Under the pieces are notes generated by a model. It saw nothing but the letters and a program-made list of their open reading frames with translations, was not told the origin of the DNA and searched no databases. A stretch of DNA of 64,000 nucleotides from Pollutimonas bauzanensis (lineage in GTDB: Bacteria; Pseudomonadota; Gammaproteobacteria; Burkholderiales; Burkholderiaceae_B). Of this stretch, positions 56,224 through 64,000 are shown in pieces. The position numbers and the translations under genes were made by a program. The stretch is taken from contig NZ_FQXE01000009.1 of the NCBI RefSeq assembly GCF_900129885.1, forward strand, positions 62,001 through 126,000, read 5' to 3'. Numbering within the stretch: position 1 is the stretch's first letter; each line of letters opens with the position of its first letter.

Positions 56224-56838
56224 ATGGATTTACGATCACGCAGTAGGCGGCTATGCGCGCTCAGTCTCGTGCTGCCTGCTTTTTGGCTCTCGCCTGTCGT
56301 TCACGCGCGAACGGGGGATTTTTCGTATTTCACTGGCACGACTCGACTGGCTTGCGAAGCACTACTGTGCTTGTCCTCCAGCGCTGGCGGCACTACCGCT
56401 GATTGCAATCCAGCGCTGTCTCACTATTACGGCATCAAGAAGAAGAAACTTTCCAAAACCCTGGACGCGCGACTGAACTTCTTGCACCAATGTCCCGTCG
56501 CTAGCCAAACACCGCAGATGGCCTCGCTCGCCGAAGCGCTAGCGCATGGCGTGGGGCGCTGCGATGCGGCCTCACTGAACAGTGTCTTGACGACCTGGTC
56601 CTCGATGGGCCAGGAAGGCGAAACGCAACACATCAGCGCGCAACTACCCGATTACTGCGATGCGTATGTGCACCATGAATCCACCGATCTGGAGGCGGCA
56701 ATGCCTCGCTACGTTGGAACCGAAGCAGATGGCGGATATTGGGTGGAAGGCAAGGACTACGAAGCGGCGCAGATGAAGTACCAATCCGCGTTGGAGGCCC
56801 GTAACAAGGCGCTGAAACAGTACAACTCTGCGAACTGA
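56224..56838 (+). CDS. trbM: TrbM/KikA-family conjugal transfer protein
   Basis: A 204-residue exported protein. The signal peptide ends near VVHA (residue 29). The mature part has the cysteine pattern of TrbM/KikA (LACEALLCLSSSAGG, then DCNPALSHYYGIKKKKLSKTLDARLNFLHQCP). TrbM proteins assist mating-pair formation in P-type systems; their exact role is not settled. It opens the second, VirB-type operon, after an AGGAG ribosome site, and is divergent from rci with 25 bases between. Confidence 0.8.
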   Translation: MDLRSRSRRLCALSLVLPAFWLSPVVHARTGDFSYFTGTTRLACEALLCLSSSAGGTTADCNPALSHYYGIKKKKLSKTLDARLNFLHQCPVASQTPQMASLAEALAHGVGRCDAASLNSVLTTWSSMGQEGETQHISAQLPDYCDAYVHHESTDLEAAMPRYVGTEADGGYWVEGKDYEAAQMKYQSALEARNKALKQYNSAN

Positions 56839-56853
56839 TGGGAGCGTTTGGTC

Positions 56854-57573
56854 ATGATGGAATTTCTTGAGCTGGCCAAAGTCTGCGCACCACAGGTGCA
56901 TGCGAGTACCTTGGTCGCTCTTGTACGTCAGGAGTCGGGCTTTGATCCGCTTGTCATTCATGTCAATGGCAAGCCCGGACGCCGTATCCGGCCAAAATCC
57001 TGGGCAGAAGCGATACAGGAGGCGCGCAAGCTCTTGGACCAGGGAGCGAGTTTTGATGCTGGCTATGGTCAAATCAACAGTGGCAACTGGAGCCGATTGG
57101 GCATCACGCCCGAGAACGTGTTCGACCCCTGCATCAACCTTCGGGCAGCGCAACGCGTGTTGGTCGAGTGCTACCAGGGCGCCGGCCGCAATCACGGCGG
57201 ACAAGCTGCGCTATATGCCGCATTAAGCTGCTACAACACCGGCGATTACACCAGTGGCTTGCGCAACGGCTATGTCCGAAATGTATTGGCGGGCGCTGGT
57301 CTCGAAGTACCGGCCCTGCCCCGCGCAGCGCCGGAAACGAAGGCCGCTCCAATGGGGCAGCGGACAGAAAGCGCCAAAGGCGAGCCAAAACGTCCGGGGG
57401 ATGCCGACGGGTTTGGGCGCCGGCACGACACGTTTGAGCAGCCGCGTGCGGATGCATTCGCTAAGCCGCGCCCCGATGCATTCGCCCAGCCACGCGCCGA
57501 TGCATTCGCTCAACCGCCATCCACGCGTGTACCGGTGGGCTCCATCATCTACCACTCCCGCTCTCAGGAGTAG
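56854..57573 (+). CDS. virB1: VirB1-like lytic transglycosylase
   Basis: A 239-residue murein transglycosylase that locally opens peptidoglycan for the secretion channel. The catalytic glutamate is Glu27 (ALVRQESGFDP), followed by DAGYGQINSGNW and ALSCYNTGDY as in VirB1/Slt enzymes. No signal peptide is evident, which is unusual. The start at 56854 is chosen for a GGAG nine bases upstream; a TTG at 56848 is possible. After residue 160 comes a proline/charged tail with three copies of an eight-residue repeat (QPRADAFA, KPRPDAFA, QPRADAFA; 57439-57510). Confidence 0.87.
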   Translation: MMEFLELAKVCAPQVHASTLVALVRQESGFDPLVIHVNGKPGRRIRPKSWAEAIQEARKLLDQGASFDAGYGQINSGNWSRLGITPENVFDPCINLRAAQRVLVECYQGAGRNHGGQAALYAALSCYNTGDYTSGLRNGYVRNVLAGAGLEVPALPRAAPETKAAPMGQRTESAKGEPKRPGDADGFGRRHDTFEQPRADAFAKPRPDAFAQPRADAFAQPPSTRVPVGSIIYHSRSQE

Positions 57574-57659
57574 CCGCACCTGCCAGCCCGGCGAATTCCT
57601 GGTTTGCTGACAGGCTATCCCCTCTCCGATTTCAAGTCTCGCTGACCGAACACGCTTCG

Positions 57660-58019
57660 ATGTCGGCATTTTTTTCTGAGGTTTTCATGTCGACCTTTCC
57701 TGTCGTCTCGTCTCTTCGTGCTGCGCCGCTCCCCGGCATATTGAACACGGCAATTCGCGTTCTTCTGATGTTGATGCCGATAGCCCTACCTCAGCTGTGC
57801 TTGGCCGCTTCAGGCGGGCTGGATCAGTCAGTCAGTGTGTTTGAGCAGATTCGCGATTGGCTCTGGCTGATTATCCCCGTCGTTTGCCTGATCATCGGCG
57901 GCATCCTGGGCGCTGCCTACAGTGCCGACCTGATCCGCAAAGACACCATGTACACCTGGGTCGTCGGCGTCGTATTCGCTGGCCTTGTTGCAGGCGGCAT
58001 CATCAAACTGGTGTTCTGA
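57660..58019 (+). CDS. virB2: VirB2/TrbC-like conjugative pilin
   Basis: A small 119-residue (or 110, from the ATG at 57687) VirB2/TrbC-type pilin. A long signal region ends near CLAASGG, followed by two membrane spans (DWLWLIIPVVCLIIGGILGAAYSADLI and YTWVVGVVFAGLVAGGIIKLVF) separated by a short polar loop (RKDTM). This subunit forms the conjugative pilus shaft, distinct from the type IVb pilus of the pil operon. Its stop overlaps the virB3 start (TGATG). Confidence 0.82.
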   Translation: MSAFFSEVFMSTFPVVSSLRAAPLPGILNTAIRVLLMLMPIALPQLCLAASGGLDQSVSVFEQIRDWLWLIIPVVCLIIGGILGAAYSADLIRKDTMYTWVVGVVFAGLVAGGIIKLVF

Positions 58020-58411
58020 TGGCCGGCCAACGTACTGAGCAACCGGCCGCATCGACGCTCCCCGTTGCCTTATCCGCGATTCCCGAAAACCATGTCCGGT
58101 TGTTCAAGGGCGCCACGCGCGTGGCCACCGTCAAGGGCGGCGTGCCAGCCCGCGCTTTCGTGATCATGATAATCACGGTTTGCTCCGTTGCCATGTTCTG
58201 GCTCTGGTTTCTGCTATTGATCCCCGTCATCTACCCGATCATGGCCATCATAAGTCGCGAGGACGATCGCGCCTTTTGGATTTTGGAGCTTTGGGTGCGT
58301 ACCAATCTGTTCGCCCGCAACAAGCGCTTCTGGAACGCCATCTCGTTTTCGCCCACGCCGTACCAACGCCGTCGCGCCTGGTGCCGCTACAAGGAAGATC
58401 CACCACAATGA
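58019..58411 (+). CDS. virB3: VirB3-like T4SS membrane protein
   Basis: A 130-residue VirB3. The N-terminus NHVRLFKGATRVATVKGGVPARAF precedes a long hydrophobic hairpin (VIMIITVCSVAMFWLWFLLLIPVIYPIM), then a cytoplasmic tail WILELWVRTNLFARNKRFWN. VirB3 associates with the VirB4 ATPase. Its start overlaps the virB2 stop and its stop overlaps the virB4 start by four bases. Confidence 0.85.
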   Translation: MAGQRTEQPAASTLPVALSAIPENHVRLFKGATRVATVKGGVPARAFVIMIITVCSVAMFWLWFLLLIPVIYPIMAIISREDDRAFWILELWVRTNLFARNKRFWNAISFSPTPYQRRRAWCRYKEDPPQ

Positions 58412-60828
58412 ATCATCCAGCTGATCTTCGCCGGCCCGCATTTGAGCCCAGCATCTCCAAGCATGTCCCCTATTCGCATCACGTCACGCGAACGATCATC
58501 TCGACCAAGTCCTGGGAATACCTGTCGGTCTGGCGCATCGGCGGGCGCACGTTTGAGGGATTTTCGCAAGCCGACATGGCCAGCTGGCGCGAGGAGCTAA
58601 ACAACCTGTTGCGCGGACTTCCCAATGGGTTCGGTCTGTACACGCATCTGGTGCGCCGGCGAGTCATGGAGTACCCCGAAAGCCAATACCCGGACTGGTT
58701 TTCACGTGAGCATGACAGGTCTTATCGTCGCTTGTTCGAAGGCAAGCCGCCGATGGTCAACGACCTGTACCTGACCGTTAGCATGCGGATGATGGTGGAC
58801 GCGTCGATGAAACTATTCTCGCGCTTTGAGCGGCGCACGGAAAAGGACGTCCAAGCCTGGCAGGCCCATGCGATTGAGCAACTTGATGACATCAACCGCA
58901 AGTTGGAAAGCAGTCTGCAACGCTATTCCGGGGAGCTGCTGTCGATCGTGGACCGCGGCCAAGGCAGTTTCTCGGAGCCGGCCGAGTTCCTCGGGCTGAT
59001 CCTCAACGGCGTATGGGAGCCCGTGCCTGTGCTGCCCTCGCGCCTATGCGACTATCTCCCCAGCGCGCGCCCGTTTTTCTCATTGCATGGCAAACAAGGC
59101 GAACTGCGCGGCGCAAACTGGAGTCGGCGTTTCGCCATGGTCGAAGTGCGTGAGTATCCGCCGAGCAACCCGCCAGGCCATCTGAACTCGCTACTCACGC
59201 TGCCGTTCGAATTTGTGCTGACCCAATCATTCGCCGCAATGTCCAAGGCCGAAGGCCGGGCTGCCCTCGTGCGCCAGCGCCGCTGGTTGACCGACTCGGG
59301 AGACGACTCCAAGTCACAGATCGCCGAGCTCAACCTCGCGCTCGATGATCTCATGGCGGGCAAGTTCGTCATGGGCGAGCATCACGCGACGCTGGCAGTT
59401 TTTGGGGAAACGGGAGAACAGACATTGCGTTATGCAGCCGATGCCATCGGCGTGCTAAGCGATAACATGATTATCGGCCGCATGGTCGATCGGGCCCTGA
59501 TCTCGGCATGGCGGGCGCAGTTGCCCTGCAATTGGTACTGGCGGCCACGGCCAGCGGCGATTTCGTCGCTGAACTTCTTGAGCTTCTCGGGGCTGCATAA
59601 CTATCTCTTTGGCAAAGCGAGCGGGAACCCCTGGGGGCCAGCTGTCACGATGCTCAAGACCAATAGCGGCACGCCCTACTTCTTCAACTTCCATACCTCC
59701 CTGGCCGAGAGGGACGAAAAGGGCGCCAGACGCCTGGGAAACACCATGCTAATCGGGCAATCCGGTACCGGCAAGACCGTATTGCTCGGTCATTTCATCG
59801 CCCAGGCTCGCAAATTTGGCTACACAGGCGCCGTGTTTGACAATGGCCGGGGCATGCAGGTCACGATCGAGAGCATGGGCGGAAAGTACTTCGCATTGCA
59901 ATTGGGCCAGCCCACGGGTTGGAACTATCTGCAACTGTTGCCTACGAAACGCAATATCGCCTTGATGCGTCGGCTGACGGCGCAATTGGCCACCGAAGGC
60001 GGCAATGAACCGTCGCTGTACGATCAACGCTCAATCAGCCAGGCCATCGATCGGTTGACCACATTTCTCGATCAGCCCAATCGTCGCTTATCGACCTTGC
60101 TGCAATACCTGCCCGCGGCGCCCTCGCGCGATGCCACATTGAGCCTGCGTGAACGCCTGCAACGTTGGTGCCAGGGTCATGAGAACGGATGGGTATTTGA
60201 TAATCCGCGCGATGAGCTGGATCTATCGAGAAATAATCTGTTCGGGTTCGACCTGACCGAGTTTCTAGAGGAAGGCCCGGTTCGGGATGCCGCCCTGACT
60301 TATTTGATATTCCGCACGGAAGCCATGATTGATGGGCGCCGCTTTGCCTATATTTTCGACGAAGTGCAGCATCCGCTGAAAGTACCGTACTTCCAGGACA
60401 TGATGCAAAACAACTCGCGCACCATTCGCAAGCAAAACGGCGTATTCGTCTTTGCCACGCAAGAACCCCAGCCCATCCTGGACAACCCCGTTGGCAAGTC
60501 GCTCGTACAGCAATCAGCAACCAGCATTTATCTGCCTAACCCAAAAGCAACGGCAGACGAATACATCGGGGGCTTCAAGCTGAATCCGGCCGAGTTCGAA
60601 CTGATCAGAAGTCTTGGGGAATTCAGCCGCAAGTTCGTTGTGAAGCAAGGCGAAGCCGTCGTGACGGCCGAGCTTGACCTCTCCACGTGTCCTGATGCGC
60701 TGCTGGTGTTCTCTGGTTCCGAAGACATGGCGTTGCTGGCCGAAGCCGCTCGCACTGAGCGTGGTCCCGACCCGCAGGACTGGCTGCCCCTTTATTTCGA
60801 AAAAGCCCGTGAATTAACCGAGCACTAA
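58408..60828 (+). CDS. virB4: VirB4/TrbE-family T4SS ATPase
   Basis: An 806-residue conjugation ATPase. An N-terminal VirB4 domain is followed by an ATPase with Walker A IGQSGTGKTVLLGHF near residue 450 and Walker B region FAYIFDEVQHPL near 645. The C-terminal motif FVFATQEPQPILD is typical. It energises pilus assembly and substrate transfer at the inner membrane. The start is the ATG at 58408, inside the virB3 stop; the longer upstream frame re-reads virB3. Confidence 0.93.
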   Translation: MNHPADLRRPAFEPSISKHVPYSHHVTRTIISTKSWEYLSVWRIGGRTFEGFSQADMASWREELNNLLRGLPNGFGLYTHLVRRRVMEYPESQYPDWFSREHDRSYRRLFEGKPPMVNDLYLTVSMRMMVDASMKLFSRFERRTEKDVQAWQAHAIEQLDDINRKLESSLQRYSGELLSIVDRGQGSFSEPAEFLGLILNGVWEPVPVLPSRLCDYLPSARPFFSLHGKQGELRGANWSRRFAMVEVREYPPSNPPGHLNSLLTLPFEFVLTQSFAAMSKAEGRAALVRQRRWLTDSGDDSKSQIAELNLALDDLMAGKFVMGEHHATLAVFGETGEQTLRYAADAIGVLSDNMIIGRMVDRALISAWRAQLPCNWYWRPRPAAISSLNFLSFSGLHNYLFGKASGNPWGPAVTMLKTNSGTPYFFNFHTSLAERDEKGARRLGNTMLIGQSGTGKTVLLGHFIAQARKFGYTGAVFDNGRGMQVTIESMGGKYFALQLGQPTGWNYLQLLPTKRNIALMRRLTAQLATEGGNEPSLYDQRSISQAIDRLTTFLDQPNRRLSTLLQYLPAAPSRDATLSLRERLQRWCQGHENGWVFDNPRDELDLSRNNLFGFDLTEFLEEGPVRDAALTYLIFRTEAMIDGRRFAYIFDEVQHPLKVPYFQDMMQNNSRTIRKQNGVFVFATQEPQPILDNPVGKSLVQQSATSIYLPNPKATADEYIGGFKLNPAEFELIRSLGEFSRKFVVKQGEAVVTAELDLSTCPDALLVFSGSEDMALLAEAARTERGPDPQDWLPLYFEKARELTEH

Positions 60829-60845
60829 TCCAAGGAGTTTCTTTC

Positions 60846-61556
60846 ATGAAAGTTTCAGCACACCTTCGATCTCTCACGCTGGCCGCGCTGCCGGCGCTGG
60901 TATTGCCGGCACACGCACAGATTCCCGTGACCGATGCGGCCAGCATCGCCGCGCGCGCGGCCCAGCATGCCGAATCCCTGGCCAAGTACCTGGAGCAGAT
61001 CGCCACGCTCAAGGGCCAGCTGGAAAGCCTGCATCGGCAATATGAGGCCTTGACCGGCGCCCGTAACCTGGGCGACATCCTGAACAATCCTGCCATCCGC
61101 AAGTCCTTGCCCGCCGACGTGCGCTCAGTGCTCAACAGCGGAGATAAGAGCCTGGGATCGATACAACGGTCGGTTGAGCGCATTCAGGGCGAAGAACGCC
61201 TTTCGGGCGATTTCTCCGTCGACAGCCAGGCGCTGACTCAGCGTATCGAAAATCTGAGCGTGCGCAGCAAGGCGCTATTTGAGCAGGCCCAGGAAGGCAT
61301 GCAGGCGCGCATGGATCAGCTGGATCAATTGCAGACACAAATCAACCTGGCCCAGGACCCCAAGGCGATCGCCGACCTGCAGGCAAGGCTGCAAGTGGAG
61401 CAGGCCAATATCCACGCCGATCAGATCCGCGCCGATTTGCTGAGCCGCCAGATCGAAGCTGAAAAGGCGCTGATTGAGCAGCAAGCGTCCAAGATGGCCC
61501 GCCAAACCTCACTAAGCGTTGATGCGATTCGGGCCCCGCTGCCTGACATGCGCTAG
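60846..61556 (+). CDS. virB5: VirB5-like minor pilin/T4SS protein
   Basis: A 236-residue periplasmic protein with a signal peptide ending AHA (residue 24). The rest is almost entirely alpha-helical and coiled-coil like (SLAKYLEQIATLKGQLESLH; MDQLDQLQTQINLAQD), as in VirB5/TraC, which sits at the tip of the conjugative pilus and helps adhesion. It follows virB4 by 17 bases, with an AAGGAG ribosome site. Confidence 0.83.
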   Translation: MKVSAHLRSLTLAALPALVLPAHAQIPVTDAASIAARAAQHAESLAKYLEQIATLKGQLESLHRQYEALTGARNLGDILNNPAIRKSLPADVRSVLNSGDKSLGSIQRSVERIQGEERLSGDFSVDSQALTQRIENLSVRSKALFEQAQEGMQARMDQLDQLQTQINLAQDPKAIADLQARLQVEQANIHADQIRADLLSRQIEAEKALIEQQASKMARQTSLSVDAIRAPLPDMR

Positions 61557-61617
61557 GACGCCGATGCAGCCAGGGCGACTGACTCACCGGGGATGACCCA
61601 CTACCAGGAACACCATC

Positions 61618-62502
61618 ATGGCAATACCCGCACCCGCCACCCTGTATAGCCTGGGCAGCATCGTCCAATGGATCGATGAATCGCTCAATACCATGCTGAT
61701 CAATGGTGTGGCAGACAACGTCGAACGGCTGACCGGCGCGATCTGGTTGCCGCTCGAACTGGGCGTAACCATTGGTTTGATGACCTATGGCTGGATGGTC
61801 GCCGCTCAGCGTATCCCGACTCCCTATGGGGAAGCGCTCGTTAGAATCTTCAGGATTGTGGTGGTGGTGGCGATCATCGAGAGCGGTGGGTTTTACCAGA
61901 GCCAGATCATGGGCGCCATGCTGGCTCTGCCCGATGGGCTCATGCAAGCCGTCACTGGAGAGCCTGCGAGCGCCAGGGATGTGCTGGCGGATTTCCATAA
62001 TTCAGGGCTTGAGACCGCCACCCGGTTGGATGAGCGGGCGCCAAGCGTGCTGACGGAAATTGGGCAAAGTATCCTTTTTGCCCTTGTCTCGCTCGTCATC
62101 ACGGTCATCTACACCTTAGTGACCATCATGGGCATCCTTATGATGTCCGTGGCTAAAGTCGGCATGGCCCTGATAGTGATGGTGGGGCCGCTATTTATCG
62201 CCGCCTTATTGTTTGATCACACCAAGGAGTTCTTCAAGTTTTGGCTGCAACAGGCCCTGTACTTCGCGCTCTATGGCACGCTCTTTACGCTGGTTTTCGG
62301 TTTAGTCATGGGAATGCTCGGCTATGTTCAAAACATTCTTTTGGGGATGACGACCGCTGCCGAGATCAATGTTTTGCAGATTCTCGGCGTCGTTATCCTC
62401 GTTGCCGCCTTGGCCATGTTCTTGATGAAATTACCTTCTGTCATCGTCGGTAAGATTACCGGCGGATCGCCAGTCGATATGCCATTTATCGGCCAACTTT
62501 AA
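61618..62502 (+). CDS. virB6: VirB6/TrbL-like T4SS polytopic membrane protein
   Basis: A 294-residue inner-membrane protein with about six to eight membrane spans and a central loop (EPASARDVLADFHNSGLETATRLDE). The stretch MSVAKVGMALIVMVGPLFIAALLFDHTKEFFKFWLQQAL matches the conserved VirB6 core with its tryptophan. It forms part of the channel for DNA and protein. It is the last recognisable VirB gene in the window. Confidence 0.87.
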   Translation: MAIPAPATLYSLGSIVQWIDESLNTMLINGVADNVERLTGAIWLPLELGVTIGLMTYGWMVAAQRIPTPYGEALVRIFRIVVVVAIIESGGFYQSQIMGAMLALPDGLMQAVTGEPASARDVLADFHNSGLETATRLDERAPSVLTEIGQSILFALVSLVITVIYTLVTIMGILMMSVAKVGMALIVMVGPLFIAALLFDHTKEFFKFWLQQALYFALYGTLFTLVFGLVMGMLGYVQNILLGMTTAAEINVLQILGVVILVAALAMFLMKLPSVIVGKITGGSPVDMPFIGQL

Positions 62503-62548
62503 GAGAATAAAACACGCGCAAAGACGCTGTACAAATGAAAAGAAAAGC

Positions 62549-62568
62549 GTTACTGTATGTATAGTAAC
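62549..62568. promoter_or_regulatory. 20-bp palindromic site before the triplicated small genes
   Basis: Arms GTTACT and AGTAAC flank GTATGTAT, so the 20 bases are symmetric apart from two inner pairs. It lies in an AT-richer gap between virB6 and the first small gene, about 43 bases before its start, where a repressor or activator could bind. Confidence 0.45.
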
Positions 62569-62610
62569 TTGCCATGATTGTCGTAGTACCTTTCCTTATA
62601 CAGGAACGCG

Positions 62611-62934
62611 ATGATGAGTACCCGCGCCCATTCCCGCTGGCAACAGGCCGCCCAAGTGCGTCAAGACAACGCGCCAGACCCTGCTCCTGTCGATCTTTCC
62701 AAGCCCGATGCGCAAGCCGCAGCTTTGGCCGAGAAGCTGCAGGCCATCCACACACAGATCACATTCATACGGATTGTGCGCTTCATAGGCAGATGGGTTA
62801 TACGCCCCATCGTCTGGTGGCCAATCAAGTACCTCTACCGCTTCACGAACCAAATCATGGTGCTGACTTCTCCGTCACCCGAAATTGCAAAGCGTAATAG
62901 AGAGGCGCAGCGACGTCGCGATTTTAATATTTGA
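62611..62934 (+). CDS. Small T4SS-linked protein of unknown function, copy 1
   Basis: A 107-residue protein I do not recognise. The N-terminus is polar (TRAHSRWQQAAQVRQDNAPD), then a helical part (DAQAAALAEKLQAIHTQ) and an aromatic, amphipathic to hydrophobic segment (FIGRWVIRPIVWWPIKYLYRF), ending in a basic tail. It may be membrane associated. It is followed by a nearly identical second copy and a diverged third copy. The codon-level match to copy 2 over about 200 bases shows a recent duplication. It lies after virB6, where accessory or lipoprotein (VirB7-like) genes can occur, but no lipobox is present. Confidence 0.7.
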   Translation: MMSTRAHSRWQQAAQVRQDNAPDPAPVDLSKPDAQAAALAEKLQAIHTQITFIRIVRFIGRWVIRPIVWWPIKYLYRFTNQIMVLTSPSPEIAKRNREAQRRRDFNI

Positions 62935-62938
62935 CGTT

Positions 62939-63244
62939 ATGACCACCCGCGCCCATTCCCGCTGGCAACAGGCCGCCCAAGTGCGTCAAGACAACGCGCC
63001 AGACCCTGCTCCTATCGATCTTTCCAAGCCCGATGCGCAAGCCGCAGCTTTGGCCGAGAAGCTGCAGGCCATCCACACGCAGATCACATTCATACGGATT
63101 GTGCGCTTCATCGGTAAACGGATCATACGCCCTATCATCTGGTGGCCGGTCAGATACTTCTTCCTGTTTACTTATAAATTCACGGTGCTGATAAGTCCAA
63201 GCCCGGAAGAAGAAGAAGAGGAATGGGAGAGGCAACGCGAATAG
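62939..63244 (+). CDS. Small T4SS-linked protein of unknown function, copy 2
   Basis: A 101-residue near-duplicate of the preceding gene: the first about 55 residues are almost unchanged and the aromatic segment is slightly changed (FIGKRIIRPIIWWPVRYFFLF). The C-terminal tail differs and is acidic (PSPEEEEEEWERQRE) where copy 1 is basic. It starts four bases after the copy 1 stop. Function unknown; the quick change of the tail suggests paralogues under different selection. Confidence 0.7.
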   Translation: MTTRAHSRWQQAAQVRQDNAPDPAPIDLSKPDAQAAALAEKLQAIHTQITFIRIVRFIGKRIIRPIIWWPVRYFFLFTYKFTVLISPSPEEEEEEWERQRE

Positions 63245-63282
63245 GCACTCTTAATAGGATATGCTATTTCGCTTCTACCACA

Positions 63283-63618
63283 ATGTTTACTCGTACCTAC
63301 TCACGCTGGAAGCGCCTCGCTCAATTGCGCCAAGACGACGCGCCCGGCCCTCCCGAACCGGAGGCCGAGGTCGAGACGACATCCACTTCGGTTTCCCAAG
63401 CCGATGCAGACATGGCGGCGCTGATTGCGAAGTTTCACGCTATTCGCGCGCAAAATCGGGGCGTGCAAGTGGTGTATTTCATCGGGAGGTGGATCGCTCG
63501 CCCTATCCTCTGGTGGCCGGTCAAGTACATATATCGGTATGTGGACTGGGAATACAACCGCGAAGTCGCGCGGCGGCGCAAAGAAGAGGCAAAACGTCGG
63601 CGGCGTCTATTCTTTTAG
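63283..63618 (+). CDS. Small T4SS-linked protein of unknown function, copy 3 (diverged)
   Basis: A 111-residue diverged paralogue. It keeps RTYSRWKRLAQLRQDDAP at the start and FIGRWIARPILWWPVKYIYRY in the second half, but the middle has a glutamate/threonine-rich insert (EPEAEVETTSTSVSQ) and the end is strongly basic (RRRKEEAKRRRRLFF). The start at 63283 is chosen to align with the other copies. The conserved aromatic-arginine segment in all three copies is the best clue to a shared role. Confidence 0.65.
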   Translation: MFTRTYSRWKRLAQLRQDDAPGPPEPEAEVETTSTSVSQADADMAALIAKFHAIRAQNRGVQVVYFIGRWIARPILWWPVKYIYRYVDWEYNREVARRRKEEAKRRRRLFF

Positions 63619-63781
63619 CGTATGTGCCCCCGCCCAATGAATTCTTACGCTTGCGCAGTCAGCTTTTCAGGCAAGTAGTACGCTCTCGATGAAGCAGGCA
63701 GGCAGAGGAAGCCGCAGTATCTAAGTTGTGCTTTGCCTCCCATTCGCTTATCGTTAAAGCAGATCTCACTGTGGGACAAAT

Positions 63782-64000
63782 ATGAAACCATCTGAAGCAT
63801 TGATCGCCAACCGTGTTGCCATTCGCCGCATCGTCGAGCTGCATCGCGCCGGGAATGCCAGGATCTTCGGATCGGTTCTTCGGGGTGAAGACACCGATGC
63901 CAGCGATCTGGACATCCTGGTCGACCCAACACCGCAGACCACTCTTTTCGATATCGGCGCAATTCGCCATGAGTTGAGCAAACTGCTCGGCGTGCCGGTT
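63782..64000 (+). CDS. MNT-type nucleotidyltransferase, probable HEPN/MNT antitoxin, 3' partial
   Basis: The first 73 residues of a small nucleotidyltransferase, cut by the right edge. The motif GSVLRG with SDLDILVD is the GSxxRG...DxD active site of minimal nucleotidyltransferases. In MntA/HepT-type toxin-antitoxin pairs this protein modifies and silences a HEPN ribonuclease encoded next to it; that partner would lie beyond the window. The start at 63782 (MKPSEALIANRVAIRRI) fits family length. Such modules often stabilise conjugative elements. Confidence 0.85.
   Translation, partial: MKPSEALIANRVAIRRIVELHRAGNARIFGSVLRGEDTDASDLDILVDPTPQTTLFDIGAIRHELSKLLGVPV

Noticed and set aside
39382-64000. 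The right attachment site of the element within the window
   Set aside because: No second copy of the tRNA-Leu 3' end was found; the element most likely continues past the right edge.

Overview
The window looks like chromosome of a high-GC betaproteobacterium, most likely Burkholderiales and probably Alcaligenaceae. The basis is a Bug/TctC solute receptor, a pertactin-type autotransporter, an iscR-iscS-iscU-iscA-hscB-hscA-fdx operon and a tig-clpP-clpX-lon block. The genus is inferred from gene content only. All positions and functions come from reading the sequence; nothing was searched against a database.

Left part (1-12.5 kb), catabolic region. A UxaA-type dehydratase cut by the left edge is followed by a D-2-hydroxyacid dehydrogenase, a complete carbohydrate-type ABC transporter, a Bug receptor and a GntR/UTRA repressor. 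On the other strand lies an overlapping three-gene operon: LeuC-like, LeuD-like and an isocitrate lyase/PEP mutase-family lyase. A perfect 30-bp palindrome before the Bug gene and a related imperfect one before the LeuC-like gene suggest one GntR regulon. A TDT-family transporter follows.

Middle part (12.5-39.5 kb), housekeeping region. It holds prfB with an intact programmed +1 frameshift, a short-chain dehydrogenase, lysS, a protein with two tandem methylglyoxal synthase-like domains, and a large autotransporter. Then come the isc operon with tandem IscR-type sites, a low-molecular-weight tyrosine phosphatase, uvrB, an aromatic aminotransferase, lexA with an SOS box, lon, clpX, clpP, tig, a lipid A acyltransferase and tRNA-Leu(UAG).

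Right part (39.5-64 kb), an integrated conjugative element. It starts just after the tRNA-Leu gene with a tyrosine integrase, then a KfrB-like gene with a decayed partial copy and a ribbon-helix-helix gene. A type IVb (thin) pilus operon follows: pilL, N, M, O, P, Q, R, S, a PilT-like ATPase and pilV. The pilV 3' end runs into a shufflon, with four sfx-like sites (three forward, one reverse), at least three alternative PilV C-termini and a convergent rci recombinase gene. Next come trbM and virB1-virB6 of a P-type (VirB/Trb) type IV secretion system, three tandem copies of a small unknown gene, and an MNT nucleotidyltransferase (probable HEPN/MNT antitoxin) cut by the right edge. The pilus tip adhesin would vary by DNA inversion and so bias recipient recognition, while the VirB system would carry the DNA. 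Relaxase, coupling protein, virB8-virB11 and the far end of the element are not in the window.
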